Assembly: GCF_001704415.2 (NCBI RefSeq)
Contig: NW_017189851.1
Location: 372,001 to 436,000, forward strand
DNA: 64,000 nucleotides
Origin: Capra hircus
Taxonomy: Eukaryota > Chordata > Mammalia > Artiodactyla > Bovidae
Direction of reading: 5' to 3'
This document shows positions 44,417 to 56,222 of the stretch, one piece after another. The notes under the pieces are model-generated. The model saw nothing but the letters and a program-made list of their open reading frames with translations. It was not told where the DNA came from and ran no database searches. Both the position numbers and the translations under genes were made by a program. Each line of letters starts with the position of its first letter. The first letter of the stretch is position 1.

Positions 44417-46288
44417 CAGCTCAGTTCAGTTCAGTCGCTCAGTCGTGTCTGACTCTTTGCGACCCCATGAATCGCAGCGCGCCAGGCCTCTCTGTCCATC
44501 ACCAACTCCTGGAGTTCACTCAGACTCATGTCCATCGAGTCAGTGATGCCATCCAGCCATCTCATCCTCTGTTGTCCCCTTCTCCTCCTGCCCCCAATCC
44601 CTCCCAGCATCAGTCTTTTCCAGTGAGTCAACTCTTCTCATGAGGTGGCCAAAGTTCTGGAGTTTCAGCTTTAGCATCATTCCCTCCAAAGAACACCCAG
44701 GGCTGATCTCCTTTAGAATGGATCTCCTTGCATTCCAAGGGACTCTCAAGAGTCTTCTCCAACACCACAGTTCAAAAGCATCAATTCTTCAGCGCTCAGC
44801 CTTCTTCACAGTCCAACTCACACATCCATACATGACCACTGGAAAAACCACAGCCTTGACTAGATGGACCTTTGTTGGCAAAGTAATGTCTCTGCTTTTG
44901 AATATACTATCTAGGTTGGTCATAACTTTTCTTCCAAGGAGTAAACATCTTTTAATTTCATGGCTGCAGTCACCATCTGCAGTGATTTTGGAGCCCAAAA
45001 TAAAGTCAGCCACTGTTTCCACTGTTTCCCCATCTATTTCCCATTAAGTGATGGGACCAGATGCCATGATCTTCGTTTTCTGAATGTTGAGCTTTAAGCC
45101 AACATTTTCACTCTCCTCTTTCACTTTCATCAAGAGGTTCTTTAGTTCCTCTTCACTTTCTGCCATAAGGGTGGTGTCATCTGCATATCTGAGGTTATTG
45201 ATATTTCTCTGGGCAATCTTGATTCCAGCTTGTGTTTCTTCCAGTCCAGCGTTTCTCATGATGTACTCTGCATAGAAGTTAAATAAGCAGGGTGACAATA
45301 TACAGCCTTGACATACTCCTTTTCCTATTTGGAACCAGTCTGTTGTTCCATGTCCAGTTCTAACTGTTGTTTCCTGACCTGCATATAGGTTTCTCAAGAG
45401 GCAGGTCAAGTGGTCTGGTATTCCCATCTCTTTCAGAATTTTCCACAGTTGATTGTGATCCACACAGCAAAGGCTTTGGCATAGTCAATAAAGCAGAAAT
45501 AGATGTTTTTCTGGAACTCTCTTGCTTTTTCCATGATCCAGCAGATGTTGGGAATTTGATCTCTGGTTCCTCTGCCTTTTCTAAAACCAGCTTGAACATC
45601 AGGGAGTTCACGGTTCACGTATTGCTGAAGCATGGCTTGGAGAATTTTGAGCATTACTTTACTAGCGTGTGAGATGAGTGCAATTGTGTGGTAGTCTGAG
45701 CATTCTTTGGCATTGCCTTTCTTTGGGATTGGAATGAAAACTGACCTTTTCCAGTCCTGTGGCCACTGCTGAGTTTTCCAAACTTGCTGGCATATTGAGT
45801 GCAGCACTTTCACAGCATCCTCTTTCAGGATTTGAAACAGCTCCCCTGGAATTCCATCACCTCCACTAGCTTTGTTCATAGTGATGCTTTCTAAGGCCCA
45901 CTTGACTTCACATTCCAGGATGTGTGGCTCTAGGTGAGTGATCACACCATCGTGATTATCCGGGTCGTGAAGATCTTTTTTGTACAGTTCTTCTGTGTAT
46001 TCTTGCCACCTCTTCTTAATATCTTCTGCTCCTGTTAGGTCCAGACCATTTCTGTCCTTTATCGAGCCCATCTTTGCATGAAATGTTCCCTTGGTATCTC
46101 TAATTTTCTTGAAGAGATCTCTAGTCTTTCCCACTCTGTTGTTTTCCTCTATTTCTTTGCATTGATCGCTGAGGAAGGCTTTCTTATCTCTTCTTGCTAT
46201 TCTTTGGAACTCTGCATTCAGATGCTTCTATCTTTCCTTTTCTCCTTTGCTTTTCGCTTCTCTTCTTTTCATAGCTATTTGTAAGGCC
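44417..46288 (-). mobile_element. BovB LINE, 5'-truncated, with reverse transcriptase region
   Basis: RTE-clade BovB retrotransposon. Its 3' end is at 44417 ((GAACTGAACT)-type tail on the - strand) and its truncated 5' end is near 46288. The - strand frame 45433-46134 covers the region before and into the polymerase. The frame 45044-45463 holds the rest, including the catalytic YADD at 45176-45187. The two are out of register near 45433-45463, and the post-RT part (44431-45022) is broken again, so no functional protein is made. About 1.9 kb of the roughly 3.2 kb element is present. A 14-bp direct repeat flanks it (44403-44416 and 46289-46302), as expected for target-primed insertion. Confidence 0.93.
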
Positions 46289-46402
46289 TAACCCTAACTC
46301 CTAGCCTGACCCTACAATCTAACACTAACCCCTAGCCTGACCCTAAACCCTAAACCCTAAACCCTAACCGTAACCCTAACCCTAACTCCTAGCCTGACCC
46401 TG
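46287..46402. repeat. Interstitial telomere-like tract, right arm
   Basis: CCCTAA and CCCTAAA units mixed with a longer unit, 'ctaactcctagcctgaccct', seen in similar form near 46297, 46327 and 46383. This is an old degenerate tract, not a chromosome end. Confidence 0.88.
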
Positions 46403-46802
46403 AGTCCCGGGATGCTTCCAGAAAGCCCTCGTGTGGAGAACCCCTCCCGTCTCGCACTGAGCGGCAGTGCCTGGGTGTCCCACCGGGCGCCTTACGCTTG
46501 TGCCAGCCTGTGTGTGTCCTCTCGGGAGCTTCGTGCATGTGGAAGCACGTGTGTGTGTGCGGAAGTGCGTCTTCTCCGGGGCTGCCTTCCGCACACAGGC
46601 AGTGTCTGTGCCCACAGGCCGGCGGCTTTTTTTCAGTGTTATGATGATAAACCACATCGCGGGCTCTGCTCTCACAAGTGTCCCCCAGTTACGTTAACTC
46701 CAGGGGCTTCACACAGCTGATCCTAGAGCAAAACTGAGACTTTACACTGGACTGTTTTTATTACCCGTGTTCAGAGGAAGCTGCAGTAAGATGTTGCTAA
46801 CA

Positions 46803-47000
46803 CGGGCTTCCCAGGAGGCTCAGCCAGTCTCGGGTTCGCCTGCAATGCAAGAGACTCGGGTTCAGTCTCTGGGTCGGGACGATCCCCTTGGAGTAGGCAC
46901 TGGCAACCCACTCCAGTATTCCCTCCCGGAGAATCCCATGGACACAGGAGCCTGGCGGGCTGCAGTCCGTGGGGTCGCCAAGAGGCAGACATGGCTGCGC
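46803..47000 (+). repeat. Bov-tA SINE
   Basis: 'gggcttcccaggaggctcag' to 'gtggggtcgccaagaggcag'. Confidence 0.9.
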
Positions 47001-47064
47001 GTGCGCGCACGTCGTGGCACAAAGGCCGCCCCTGCAGCCACTCCTCAACACCGGCCGGCGGCGC

Positions 47065-47300
47065 AGAGTCCGTGCACAGCGTTGTGCAGCCCTTCCCACC
47101 ACGGCCTCCAGAACGTTCCGTCTCCCCAAGCTGACGCTCTACTCTCTCCCCGCCCCCACCCCGGCCCCCACCGTCCACTCCCGTCTGTGCAGCTGACGCC
47201 CCTGGGGCCTCGTGCAGCTTTGCCCTGGGCCTGCCCCCTCCACAGGCATCGGGTCCTCAGGACGCATCCTCGCCGCAGCTTCCTGGGTCAGGTGTCCTTC
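47065..47300 (-). repeat. GC-shifted L1 3' fragment
   Basis: 'cctccagaacgttccgtctc' and 'cccaagctgacgctctactc' match the antisense of old L1 3' ends. Confidence 0.5.
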
Positions 47301-47739
47301 TTGCGGAGGCGCGCCGTGCTGACCTCGAGCCCACGGTGCTCCCTACGGCACCCGGAGGGCAAGAGGAGGGGCCGCTGAAGCTGTCGGAAGCCGACGCTGT
47401 GGCACTAAGGGGTGTGCCCAGGCACGCCCACCCTCATTCCACACACAGCGGCCACAGCCCTGCCCTGCTGCCTCCTCCCTCCCGGATGGAGAAGCCGGAT
47501 GGTGAGCGCAGGTGATCAGATGCAGAGCGACCTCAGGGTCCAGTGCCTCCGCTCTCTGGACACCTAACTCCACAGGGGCGGAAACGTGTGTCCACACAGG
47601 GATTCGTCCCGACTGCTCATTCCAGCCTGTGGACGCAGACGGAAAGGGGAACCACCCACGCGGCATCAACGCACGGGCACACAACACATTGCCCACTCAG
47701 TCAATGCGGCGAAGTCCCGACACAGGCCGCGCGTGGCGG

Positions 47740-47980
47740 CCTCGAGAGCTGGACCTCAGAGAGGGCTACGTATTGTGTGATTCCACCTGTAGGCAACGTC
47801 CAGAGCGGGCAGATGTGCAGACCCGTGGTGACCAGGGCCCAGGGAGGGTGGTGCCCGCGAACGGGTTCCTTTGGGTGATAGAGGCCCGGCTTTGGAAGGT
47901 CTGAAGCTCTTGGAGTGGCACCCTGTGTGAGGGAGGCCCCCTGGCCTGTGAACTACGCCTCCATAGGACGCCTTCCTGTC
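47740..47980 (+). repeat. Old L1 3' fragment
   Basis: 'gctacgtattgtgtgattcc' and 'caacgtccagagcgggcaga' follow the L1 3' region on the + strand. Confidence 0.5.
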
Positions 47981-48309
47981 ATGCTTGTGGCAATGGCTCC
48001 TCAGCCCTGTGCACGCCCTGGAAACCTCTGAACGCACAGGCTAGGTGGTAAGTTGGGTGGTGATGAATTGTCTCAATAGAGCGCGCGGGCAGGGGCCTGG
48101 GGCGAGCTTGGTGTTTCCAAGGGAGGTGAGGCAGCCTGTTGGCTGGGGCTGGCGTGGGAGCCAGGGCTCAGCTCCCGGGTGGGGCCGTGTGTACTGCGAG
48201 GGTACAGCCTGAGGCCTGAACCACACGGGGTCGCAGGAGTCCCCCCTGCGGAGGTGAGGTCAGACCCAGGTCCGAGCCAGAGGGGCACAGAGCAGGTGGC
48301 CTTGGGTGG

Positions 48310-48560
48310 TGTCGTGGGCTGGGCTGTGTCCCCAGGTCCAAGTGTTGAAGCCCCAACCCCAGCACTCAGAATGTGACCGTGTTTGCAGGTGGGCTGAGCG
48401 AAAAAAGGTCACTAGGGTGGGGCCCCAACCCAACAGAACCCAGGACCTTTTGAGACAGGAGGTCGGGACGCAGACACACAGAGGTGAGGATGCGGGGAGA
48501 TCATGGTGGACGCTCGCCAAGGAGACAGAAATGCCCCAGCCTCAGGCTTGCAGCACCCAG
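48310..48560 (+). repeat. Old LTR-type relic (MaLR-like)
   Basis: 'agtgttgaagccccaacccc', 'cactcagaatgtgaccgtgt' and 'aaggtcactagggtggggcc' recall solitary mammalian MaLR-type LTRs. No internal retroviral genes are present. Family assignment is tentative. Confidence 0.4.
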
Positions 48561-48579
48561 CCCATCAGGAAGGGGCTCC

Positions 48580-50100
48580 CGCCACTGAATCCCGGGGTGG
48601 GGGTGCTAGGTGCTGGGCTTCCGTGAGGAACCGTGGGCGCATTGCTGAAGCAGAGTCCGCGCTGGACGTGGAGCGAGAGGGGAGGGGCCCGCAACAGTGG
48701 CTCGGGATTCAGATCCGCTGGTAGGTGGGGACCCCGCACGTTAGACGGTAAACCGGGCTGGAGTGGAGTGGTCCGCTGGGGGCTGTCCAGGGACCCCCAA
48801 GACCGTCCCTAGCCGCTGCCAGGGGGGTTGAGGACCCAGCAGCCCTGGGCGGTCCCCAGCTACTTCCGCACCCCCTTCACAGGCTCCAGCACCAGGCACT
48901 GTCCGCACAGGCAAGTGAAAACAAAAACCAGAGGCGCCTGGGGCTGAGCAAGGACCCCGTGGTGGGAGCGGCCCGGAGGTCAGCCCCGAGGTTCCCAGAG
49001 CAGCTCCGCCATCGTCGAGATGACCCGCGGGGCCAGCAGTGTGCTGCAGGCGGCGCGGCCCCTCTGGGGAGGACCCTGCCCCTTGCCAGCCGCCAGCAGG
49101 GGCTCGGAAGGGTCTCCTTGGATCCATGGGTGGGGAAGCAGAGGCGGCCATGCAGGCAGGGAGAATGGAAATGGTGCCGGATTCTCCGAGCCCTGGAGTG
49201 GGGGCAGGGTGTCAACGCCCCAGACAGAGCCCCAAAACGCCTCCCGGTGCCCCACCCCAGCTGCCCTGACAGCACGCGTTGGGCTGGTCCGCAGTGGCCA
49301 GACTCTTGGGTGGCCCTGGCCCGGAGCGTACCCCCTCACTCGGCGCCCCCCCGAGCCTGAGACGTCGCCCTCGGCTCTGGTGTCCTCCCTAGAAACCCTG
49401 GCCAAGCCAAACATGCCGTGTGGGGCTCTGTCCTGACTCAGAGCCACGTGGCCACGGGCTGGGCTGGGCTCTCCTGTCCCTGAGCCTGGCCACATGCCCC
49501 GGATGCATCCCCGTGGGGCCCAGGCCATACCCAGTAAGAGGTCTCGGAGGCACCGGGGTCTATAGGTCCCACGCCCACCCCCACGCCCCACCACGCGCCT
49601 CGGACAGCCACTCCTCCCCGCTGTCCTGCAGGCCTCAGGGGACTCACCTCGACGGGGCCGTCCCCCACCCCCCGCCCTAGTCCACCCCCGGCCGCTGGCC
49701 GGAGACAGGTCAGCGTCCATCACCCAGGCTGTGAGCAGAGAGAGGACTGGCCAGGAAAGAGGAGTGCTTACAGGTTTTATTTTTTAAAGACAGGCCTGGG
49801 GAGTCTTCCAGCCACACCTTCTCCTGGAGCCGCGACGCCCCGTGAACGTGAGGGTGCTCACGCCGTCTCCAGCAGCGGATGACAGGACAGGGGACGCCGC
49901 ACAACCTCCCCGGGGCTCGAGGCCCCTGTGTGGCCAGGATGTGGGCCAGCCCCCCAGATGTGGTGGGGAGAAGCCCCAGGGCTCAAGGGAGGCGTCCAGC
50001 CGGCAGCCTCAGAGGCAGGTGCTGAAATCACACGGCTGACCCAGCTGAGCCTTCCCGAGGTTCTGACCCACAGGAACCACGAGAGATTCAAGAATGACCA
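48580..50100. other. Intergenic DNA
   Basis: GC-rich unique sequence. A - strand AATAAA (49776-49781, + strand TTTATT) sits in an A-rich patch. Open frames on both strands lack domains. Confidence 0.4.
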
Positions 50101-50107
50101 CACTGAT

Positions 50108-50515
50108 GTTGGACCATAAAGAAGGCTGAGCGCCGAAGAACTGATGCTTCTGAACTGTGGTGCTGGAGAAGACTCTTGAGAGTCCCTTGGACTGCAAGGA
50201 GATCCAACCAGTCCATCCTAAAGGAGATCAGTCCTGAATATTCATTGGAAGAACTGATGCTGAAGCTGAAGCTCCAATACTTTGGCCACCGGATGCGAAG
50301 AACTGACTCACTGGAAAAGACCCTGATGCTGGGAAAGACTGAAGGCGGGAGGAGAAGGGGACGACAGAAGATAAGGTAGCTGGATGGCATCAGCGACTCA
50401 ATGGACGTGAGTTTGAGTGAACTGCGGGAGTTGGTGATGGACAGGGAGGCCTGGCGTGCTGCGGTTCGTGGCGTCTCAAAGAGTTGGACCCGACTGAGCG
50501 CCTGAGCTGAACTGA
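50108..50515 (+). mobile_element. BovB LINE, 3' end
   Basis: 'ggaccataaagaaggctgag' to 'gagctgaactgaaactgatg'. The terminal 400 bp with no polymerase region. Confidence 0.92.
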
Positions 50516-50519
50516 AACT

Positions 50520-50925
50520 GATGTGTTCAGTCACTAGGCTTCAAATTGTTCTGCAGCAACAGAGGGTCATTTCACAACAGACTGGAGTTCAGAACAAGAT
50601 CCACAAGAAAGCTGAAACCTTCAGTTTCATCAGAGGTGTCACGGCAGTTCAGTGGGGAAGATTCAATTGTTTCCACAGATGGTGCTAGAACAATTGGGCA
50701 AACTTTGGTCTCTACCTGACACCAGACATGCAAATGAATTCACGACGGATCACAGTCCTGAAGACAGTGCTGAAAATACAAAGCTTAGTGAAGAGAGAGA
50801 GAGTATGGTCCATGGCCTTGGGGTGAGTAGGCCAAGATTTCTTGGAGAGAACAAAAGAAGCTTGAGGTAGAAAACGAAAAATCAGTAAATTGGGACTTAC
50901 CCAAATTACAAACATCTGTTTCTTT
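50520..50925. other. Intergenic DNA
   Basis: AT-richer unique sequence. No gene or repeat family recognised. Confidence 0.35.
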
Positions 50926-50929
50926 TTAT

Positions 50930-51050
50930 TTTATTTTATTATTATTATTATTTTTTTTTTTGCCACATGGGATTTCAGTTTCTGAACCAAGGATTGAACC
51001 CAGGTCTCCTGCACTGCAAGGCAGAATTTAAGCCACCAGGGAAGTCCCCT
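50930..51050 (-). repeat. CHR-type tRNA-Glu SINE
   Basis: The poly-T tract at 50932-50961 is followed by 'gccacatgggatttcagttt' and 'ttaagccaccagggaagtcc'. Confidence 0.88.
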
Positions 51051-51059
51051 AACCAAGTT

Positions 51060-54000
51060 CAAAAGCACTTCAACAAGGAAGGAGCCAGCAAATGCTTTGG
51101 GAGCAAGTGGACGCCCACAAGCCATCAAAAACGTCGGCCAACCTCTTGTACCTTATATAAGAACGAGCTCAAAGTAAAATCATGGACTTAAATTTAAAAC
51201 ATAAAACTGAAACTTTACGGGGAAAAGAGAAGCGCTTCGGTGCCCAGAGCTCAGCAGCAAATGCTGAGACTTGGTGCGCCTCCCCGTGCTGCTGTGTGGC
51301 GCCCCGCAGGGCGCCCGCTGGGAGGACCGGGTTAGCCTTCAGCTGCGCATCCTGCCCAGGAGGCCAGGCCCAGCTGTCCACGGGGTGAGTGCTCTGGGGT
51401 GAGACGGTCCAGGACCCCTCAGGGAGTGCCGGCACCTCAGGGCGCTTGTGCAGAGTCATGGCTGCAAAAACCAGCCTTTGGCAAGAGCTCGCGGGACCGG
51501 AGGGAGTCCTGGCAATGCCTGCCCCCTGGTGGTCCCGCTCGGGGGCCCCGGGCCCGGCTCGCTCAGCCCAGCGGGTCAGCGGCCAGAAGTGCTCAGGCTG
51601 GGCTTTCCCCGACTCCAAGCCACTGCTGACGGAGGCGCGGGAGCTCCTGCTGCCCCCGACTAGAGGGGCCCAGCATGGGTCCCTTCAGTCGGCTGCCTGG
51701 GGCGGGCAGAGCTCTGCAGAGGAGCCCCCCGCGGCCTGTGGCCAGAACGAGGGGCAGGAAGGACTGAGCCGAGACCCCGGGGCCTTCCTGCCCTTCCTTG
51801 GATGCCCAAGGCTGGCCGCCCGCAGCCACGGCCACGCTGTTCACTCCCAGGGGGTTTCCTCACTCGTCCCTGGCCTGATGACCCCAGGACGGACATGGGG
51901 CTGGGATACCGCGGGGCGCGGGGCCCCAGCCTTTGGAACCCCAACACCCAGCCTTCCCTGGAGGGTAGAGGTGGTTATGGGGGAGGGCGAGCCTGGGTCT
52001 GGGTCACCGTGAAGCCCCAGACTTGCCTGCACTTGGTGAGGGGCCCTGGCCCTGGTCAGCAGCGCCCACTGGCTGAGTCACTGCAGTGCCGCAAGCCCCT
52101 CGCCCTCTGCGTTGCGGGCAGCTGTCCCCACGGCCCCCTTGCCGGCCTGTCTGGGCAGAGGGCACCCTGGGGTCCAGGGCGGGCGGGGCTGAGGCCCACA
52201 GCACAGGACAGCCACACCCCGACCCGGGCCGAGGCCTGCCTGCTGCCTCAGGGCCCTCGCTCAGGCCTTCCTTTGTCCTCCTGCCCTCTGAACCCTGCTT
52301 CCCGGTCTGTGCCCAGGCACGGTGCCCGCCCCCAGCAGGGCTGAGCAGGCGGGAGGCCCGCAAAGCACGCTGTGCCCCTCACCCTCAGGGTTTGGGGGTG
52401 GGGGAGGGTGACACCTTCCTGCACACCAGGAACCCCCTGGGAGAAGAGGACCCCCGGACCCCAGCCTGGGCACCCCCCACAACGGCCCCAGCATCACACT
52501 GACAAGCGGGGACCTCAGAGGGGGACAGTCCTGAGCCAGAAGCTGGCAGGCAACGCATGGCCGACGGGGCGGGATGCGGGAGGTGGCCGGGCAGTGGGGA
52601 AGGGGCGGGGCGCGGGGGTGCTCACCGTGGGGGCCTGAGCAGCGTGCCCCCATCCGTCGGCGCCGTGGGTCCTTCTCTTGGGCCAGCACTGAGCCTGACC
52701 AGGGCCTGCCCTGCAGGGTGGCCCCACACCCGGGCACAGACTGCATGAGTGAGTGACCCAGGGCACCACCCTCGGGCCAGTGGGGATGGGCTGCGGGAAT
52801 CACAGCCCCTGTGTGCCGAGCGGGGATGGGGGGGTCTGTCCTGAGCCCCATGCTGTCACTGAGGACGGGGGCCCCAGCCTTGAAGGGTCTGAGGCTCTGA
52901 GCGGGCTGGGACGCAGGGAAGGGGGCGTCCTGCACGTCACGAAGGTGCTGTCGGTGGGTTAACTCCACTTTGAGCTGACTATGGTCCTTCTGTGTCCCCG
53001 TGAAGGGCACTGTGTTTCTTCTCCTCTCCCGGTGGCCCTTTCTTCAAAGAGGTGGTCTGACCCCCCAGGGGCCAGTGTGGCCCGCAGCCCAGAGATGGGG
53101 TGGCGATGGCCAAGCTGTGTCCAGCTCGGCCTCTGCCCTCGTCCCTGGCCTCAGACGGACCGAACGTTCTGGAGTGTGTTGCCAGTGGTCCCCAGTGCCC
53201 TGGACAGGCTGCCGTGTCTCGCATCCGACCCCTCCGGGCGTGGGGCTTATACAGAGGCACCAATGCCCACGTGGCCGCAGATGCCCACGCGTCTACGGTG
53301 ACAGGAAGGACGATTCAGCAGCAGCTAAGTGTGGCCTCTGGAGAACTTCCGAAATAAAAACAGGTTTTTTTTGTTGTTTTTCTGAAAAGCGTCAAGCTAT
53401 TTGTAGCCCAAGCTGGTTGAGCAGATTTTTCTGGGTGTAGCTTATTTTTTCACTCGTTACCTTCTTTTTCTTGTGAATTAGAAAGTAGCGTTCTTCCCAC
53501 CAGGGAGCGTCTCACTGCCAGCCCTCCTGCTCCGGCGGTGGGGGCGGGCTCAGACCTGCTCCCCCCGGCCCAGGAGGCTGGGTTTTCCTTTAAAAAGGAA
53601 AATCATGGACTTAAATTTTCGCGACCTGTGGTGGGCAGGGGCCGTGGAAGGGTTGCACCAGGTGGTCAGTTGGCAGCACCCAGGCTGGAGAAACCGGAAG
53701 CGGCCCCCCTGCCACCCCACCTGGCAGAGCAGAAGGCGGGCCTGTGGATCACCGGCCGAAGCCTCCGCGCTTGCTCGGGCAGCGGAGCCGTGATCTGTGC
53801 CTCAGGGTCTCTCAGCTGGAGGGGCGGCCCTGCCTCTGTGGCAGGGTTCGGGGTGTCCCCTGGACTCAAGCACAGGTTGGAGGGGAGCAGACCCCACCCG
53901 CTTCCCGCCCCGCAGCCCGCGGCCACTCACCCCTGGGTATTCCACCAGGGGCCTGACCCGGGCCTGCCCTCGGGAGTCCTGGGGCGGCTCCAGGCCCTCT

Positions 54001-54620
54001 CGCCGTCAGCTCCAGGCGGGGTTTCCAGGCCCAAGACTGAGCTGCAGCCCACCTTTGCTGACCCCCACGCTCCCCTGGAGCACACTTAGAAGAGAAAAGA
54101 GCTGCCTCTGTGGTGTCCCACCCTCCCCATCTCTGTCTACAGGATTGTTCTAAAACCTGTCACCTGCCAAGCTGGGCCCTTCTGGCAGTCCAGTCCCCTC
54201 AGGGCCGAGTTCAAACTCCCTGACCAAGGGCTGCCTGGAGCCCCTCCCAGACACCCAGGACAGGGCAGATTAGCCCGTCCTCCGGATCTCAGGCTTGCCT
54301 GGGCCAGTTGGTGCTAACTTTTGAAGTGTCCGTTCTCACTGCCGGATGCAACCGCTTTGCTAAGCTCCAGGTGCCCTGAGATGGGGTTTCCACAGAGGCC
54401 CCCAGGGCAGCTGAAGGCTCAGAAGTCCTGCCTTGCACTCCAAGCGTCCCCTCTGGCCCCACGCCTTTACCCACAATCCCGAACTCCCTAAAGCTCTGAA
54501 AGAAAGGCTTTCAAACTCTGGTGACAAAGCCAATCCTAAAGCAATATATTCGTTCACCGTGGTCTCTATTTATTCCAGTTCACGGGAGCAGTTGTGTTTC
54601 ACTGCCAAAATCTTAAAAAA
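51060..54620. other. Intergenic DNA
   Basis: GC-rich unique sequence upstream of SEPTIN5. No splice-supported exon seen. A + strand AATAAA at 53353-53358 is followed by a T/GT-rich stretch, a well-formed poly(A) site without a known gene. Confidence 0.45.
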
Positions 54621-54629
54621 AAGATTCAG

Positions 54630-54742
54630 TATTTTTTTTGGCGGCATGGCATGGGGGACCTTAGCTTCAAACCAGGGATGGAACCCGAGCCCCCTGCAGG
54701 GAAAGCACAGTGTCTCAACCTCGGGGCCACTGGGAAGGCCCT
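54630..54742 (-). repeat. CHR-type tRNA-Glu SINE
   Basis: 'ggcggcatggcatgggggac', 'caaaccagggatggaacccg' and 'ggccactgggaaggcc'. Confidence 0.8.
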
Positions 54743-54744
54743 CA

Positions 54745-55840
54745 GCACAAGAACTTCAAGGCACAGCTCCAGGGCCCTGTGAGGCATGAGGTCATCTGGG
54801 AGCGGGTGCAAGTCCTGAATTCCAACGCTCTGGCCCCAGGGCCTGGGGCAGGGTGGGGAGTGGACTGACCCTACAGCTCGTGCTGGACCGGGTGGAGGCC
54901 CCGGGGGAGGGGACCCCGACCAGCCGGGCGACAGTGACGGCGCTGCCCCCTGACTTTCACACTGTGAGGGGCCACAGTCTGCCCAGGGCTGGCACTCAGA
55001 GATGGTGGAGCCCACAGGCCAGCAGAGGCCCCAGGGCGCAGGAGGGCGGGGCAGGGTGGGGCTCCCCCCTCCCCCGTGGAGGGGCCCTCACCTGGGGGGC
55101 TGCTGACCACAGGCCCGACGTCCCTCCCTGAGGGACTGAGAGCCCCAGACGTGCCTCCTGGGGGCGCTCCCGGGAAGTCCAGGCTGAGGGCCCCTGGGAG
55201 TGTCACTGGGAGCGTGGCAGTGATGGAGACACAGGAGAGGCCTGTCGAGGAGACCGGCCTGGGGAGACCTCAGCCTACGTGGGGTGCAGACCCTGCCCGC
55301 CTTCACAGTGCCCGGGGCCCCTCTCAGGGTGGTCTCAGCGGGCCCACCTGTGGGCGTGCAGGGCACAGGGTGCTGGGGTGGGCCTGGGGGTGCAGGGCTG
55401 AGGGTGGGTGCCAGGCCCCCTGTCCGGGATGGCAGCTCATCCTCACCCCTTACCCAGGATCCTGGAACTGGGGCAGCCGGCTGCCCGGGTGTGAGCGCTT
55501 GCAAAGCCGGGCACAGCCGCCAACAGCTGCAGGAGAGGAGCCGGGGCTGGCCGGGCGCCAGGCATCAGGCTTTCCGCGGACAGGGCAGGAGTGGGGCTCC
55601 GCAGGCCAAAGCCCCTGGCATCCATCCTGATGAGGTGGGGGGGGCATGCCCTGACCTCAGCTGCGCAGAGCCTACCCGCGGAGCGTAGTGGCGGAGCATG
55701 TATGAGGCCCGAGCCTCTGGGGGCGGGCTTTACGCGGGGGGGGCCACACCAAGGATGATCAGAGGTCAGGTGTGGACGGGGGTCCCACGACAGGGGAGGA
55801 GTCAGAGCCGGGGTCTGGGTAGGGGGCCGGGGATTGGGCA
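54745..55840. other. Intergenic DNA upstream of SEPTIN5
   Basis: GC-rich sequence. No repeat or exon recognised. Confidence 0.4.
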
Positions 55841-56179
55841 GGGACGGTGTTGGGGGGCCGGGGGCCCTGGGCAGGGAGGAGGGGGGTGAACAGCGGCCGC
55901 GGTCACGGGGCCGGGCGCAGTGCGGGTCTCGGGTGCCCCGGCGCCCGGCCGGCGGGAAGGGAGGGCGTCGGCCCAGGCCGCGGCGCGGGGCGGTGGGGGC
56001 GCCCGGGTCCCTCCCCCGCCGGCCGCGCCGGGTCGCGCGTGGGCGCGGCGGGCGCCGATTGGCTGGCGGGCGCGCGGGCGGGGCGGGCGGCGGCGCGGAG
56101 GGGCCGGTCACCCCGCAGCCCGGCCTTGGCCTCGGCTCGTCGCCGCCCCGCCCGCGCGCGCGTCCCCCCGGCGGCCACC

Positions 56180-56222
56180 ATGAGCACAGGCCTGCGGTAC
56201 AAGAGCAAGCTGGCGACCCCAG
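56180..56222 (+). CDS. SEPTIN5: SEPTIN5 isoform 1 first exon
   Basis: ATG in a strong context (GCCACCATGA) encodes [14 protein letters not shown] plus one base. Donor AG|GTGAGC. The start matches the known isoform 1 N-terminus. Confidence 0.95.

Noticed and set aside
45044..46134. Reverse transcriptase frames as a host gene
   Set aside because: They are parts of a 5'-truncated, frame-shifted BovB LINE.
46287..46402. True chromosome end
   Set aside because: The CCCTAA tract is short, degenerate and followed by 17 kb of unique DNA and an intact gene.
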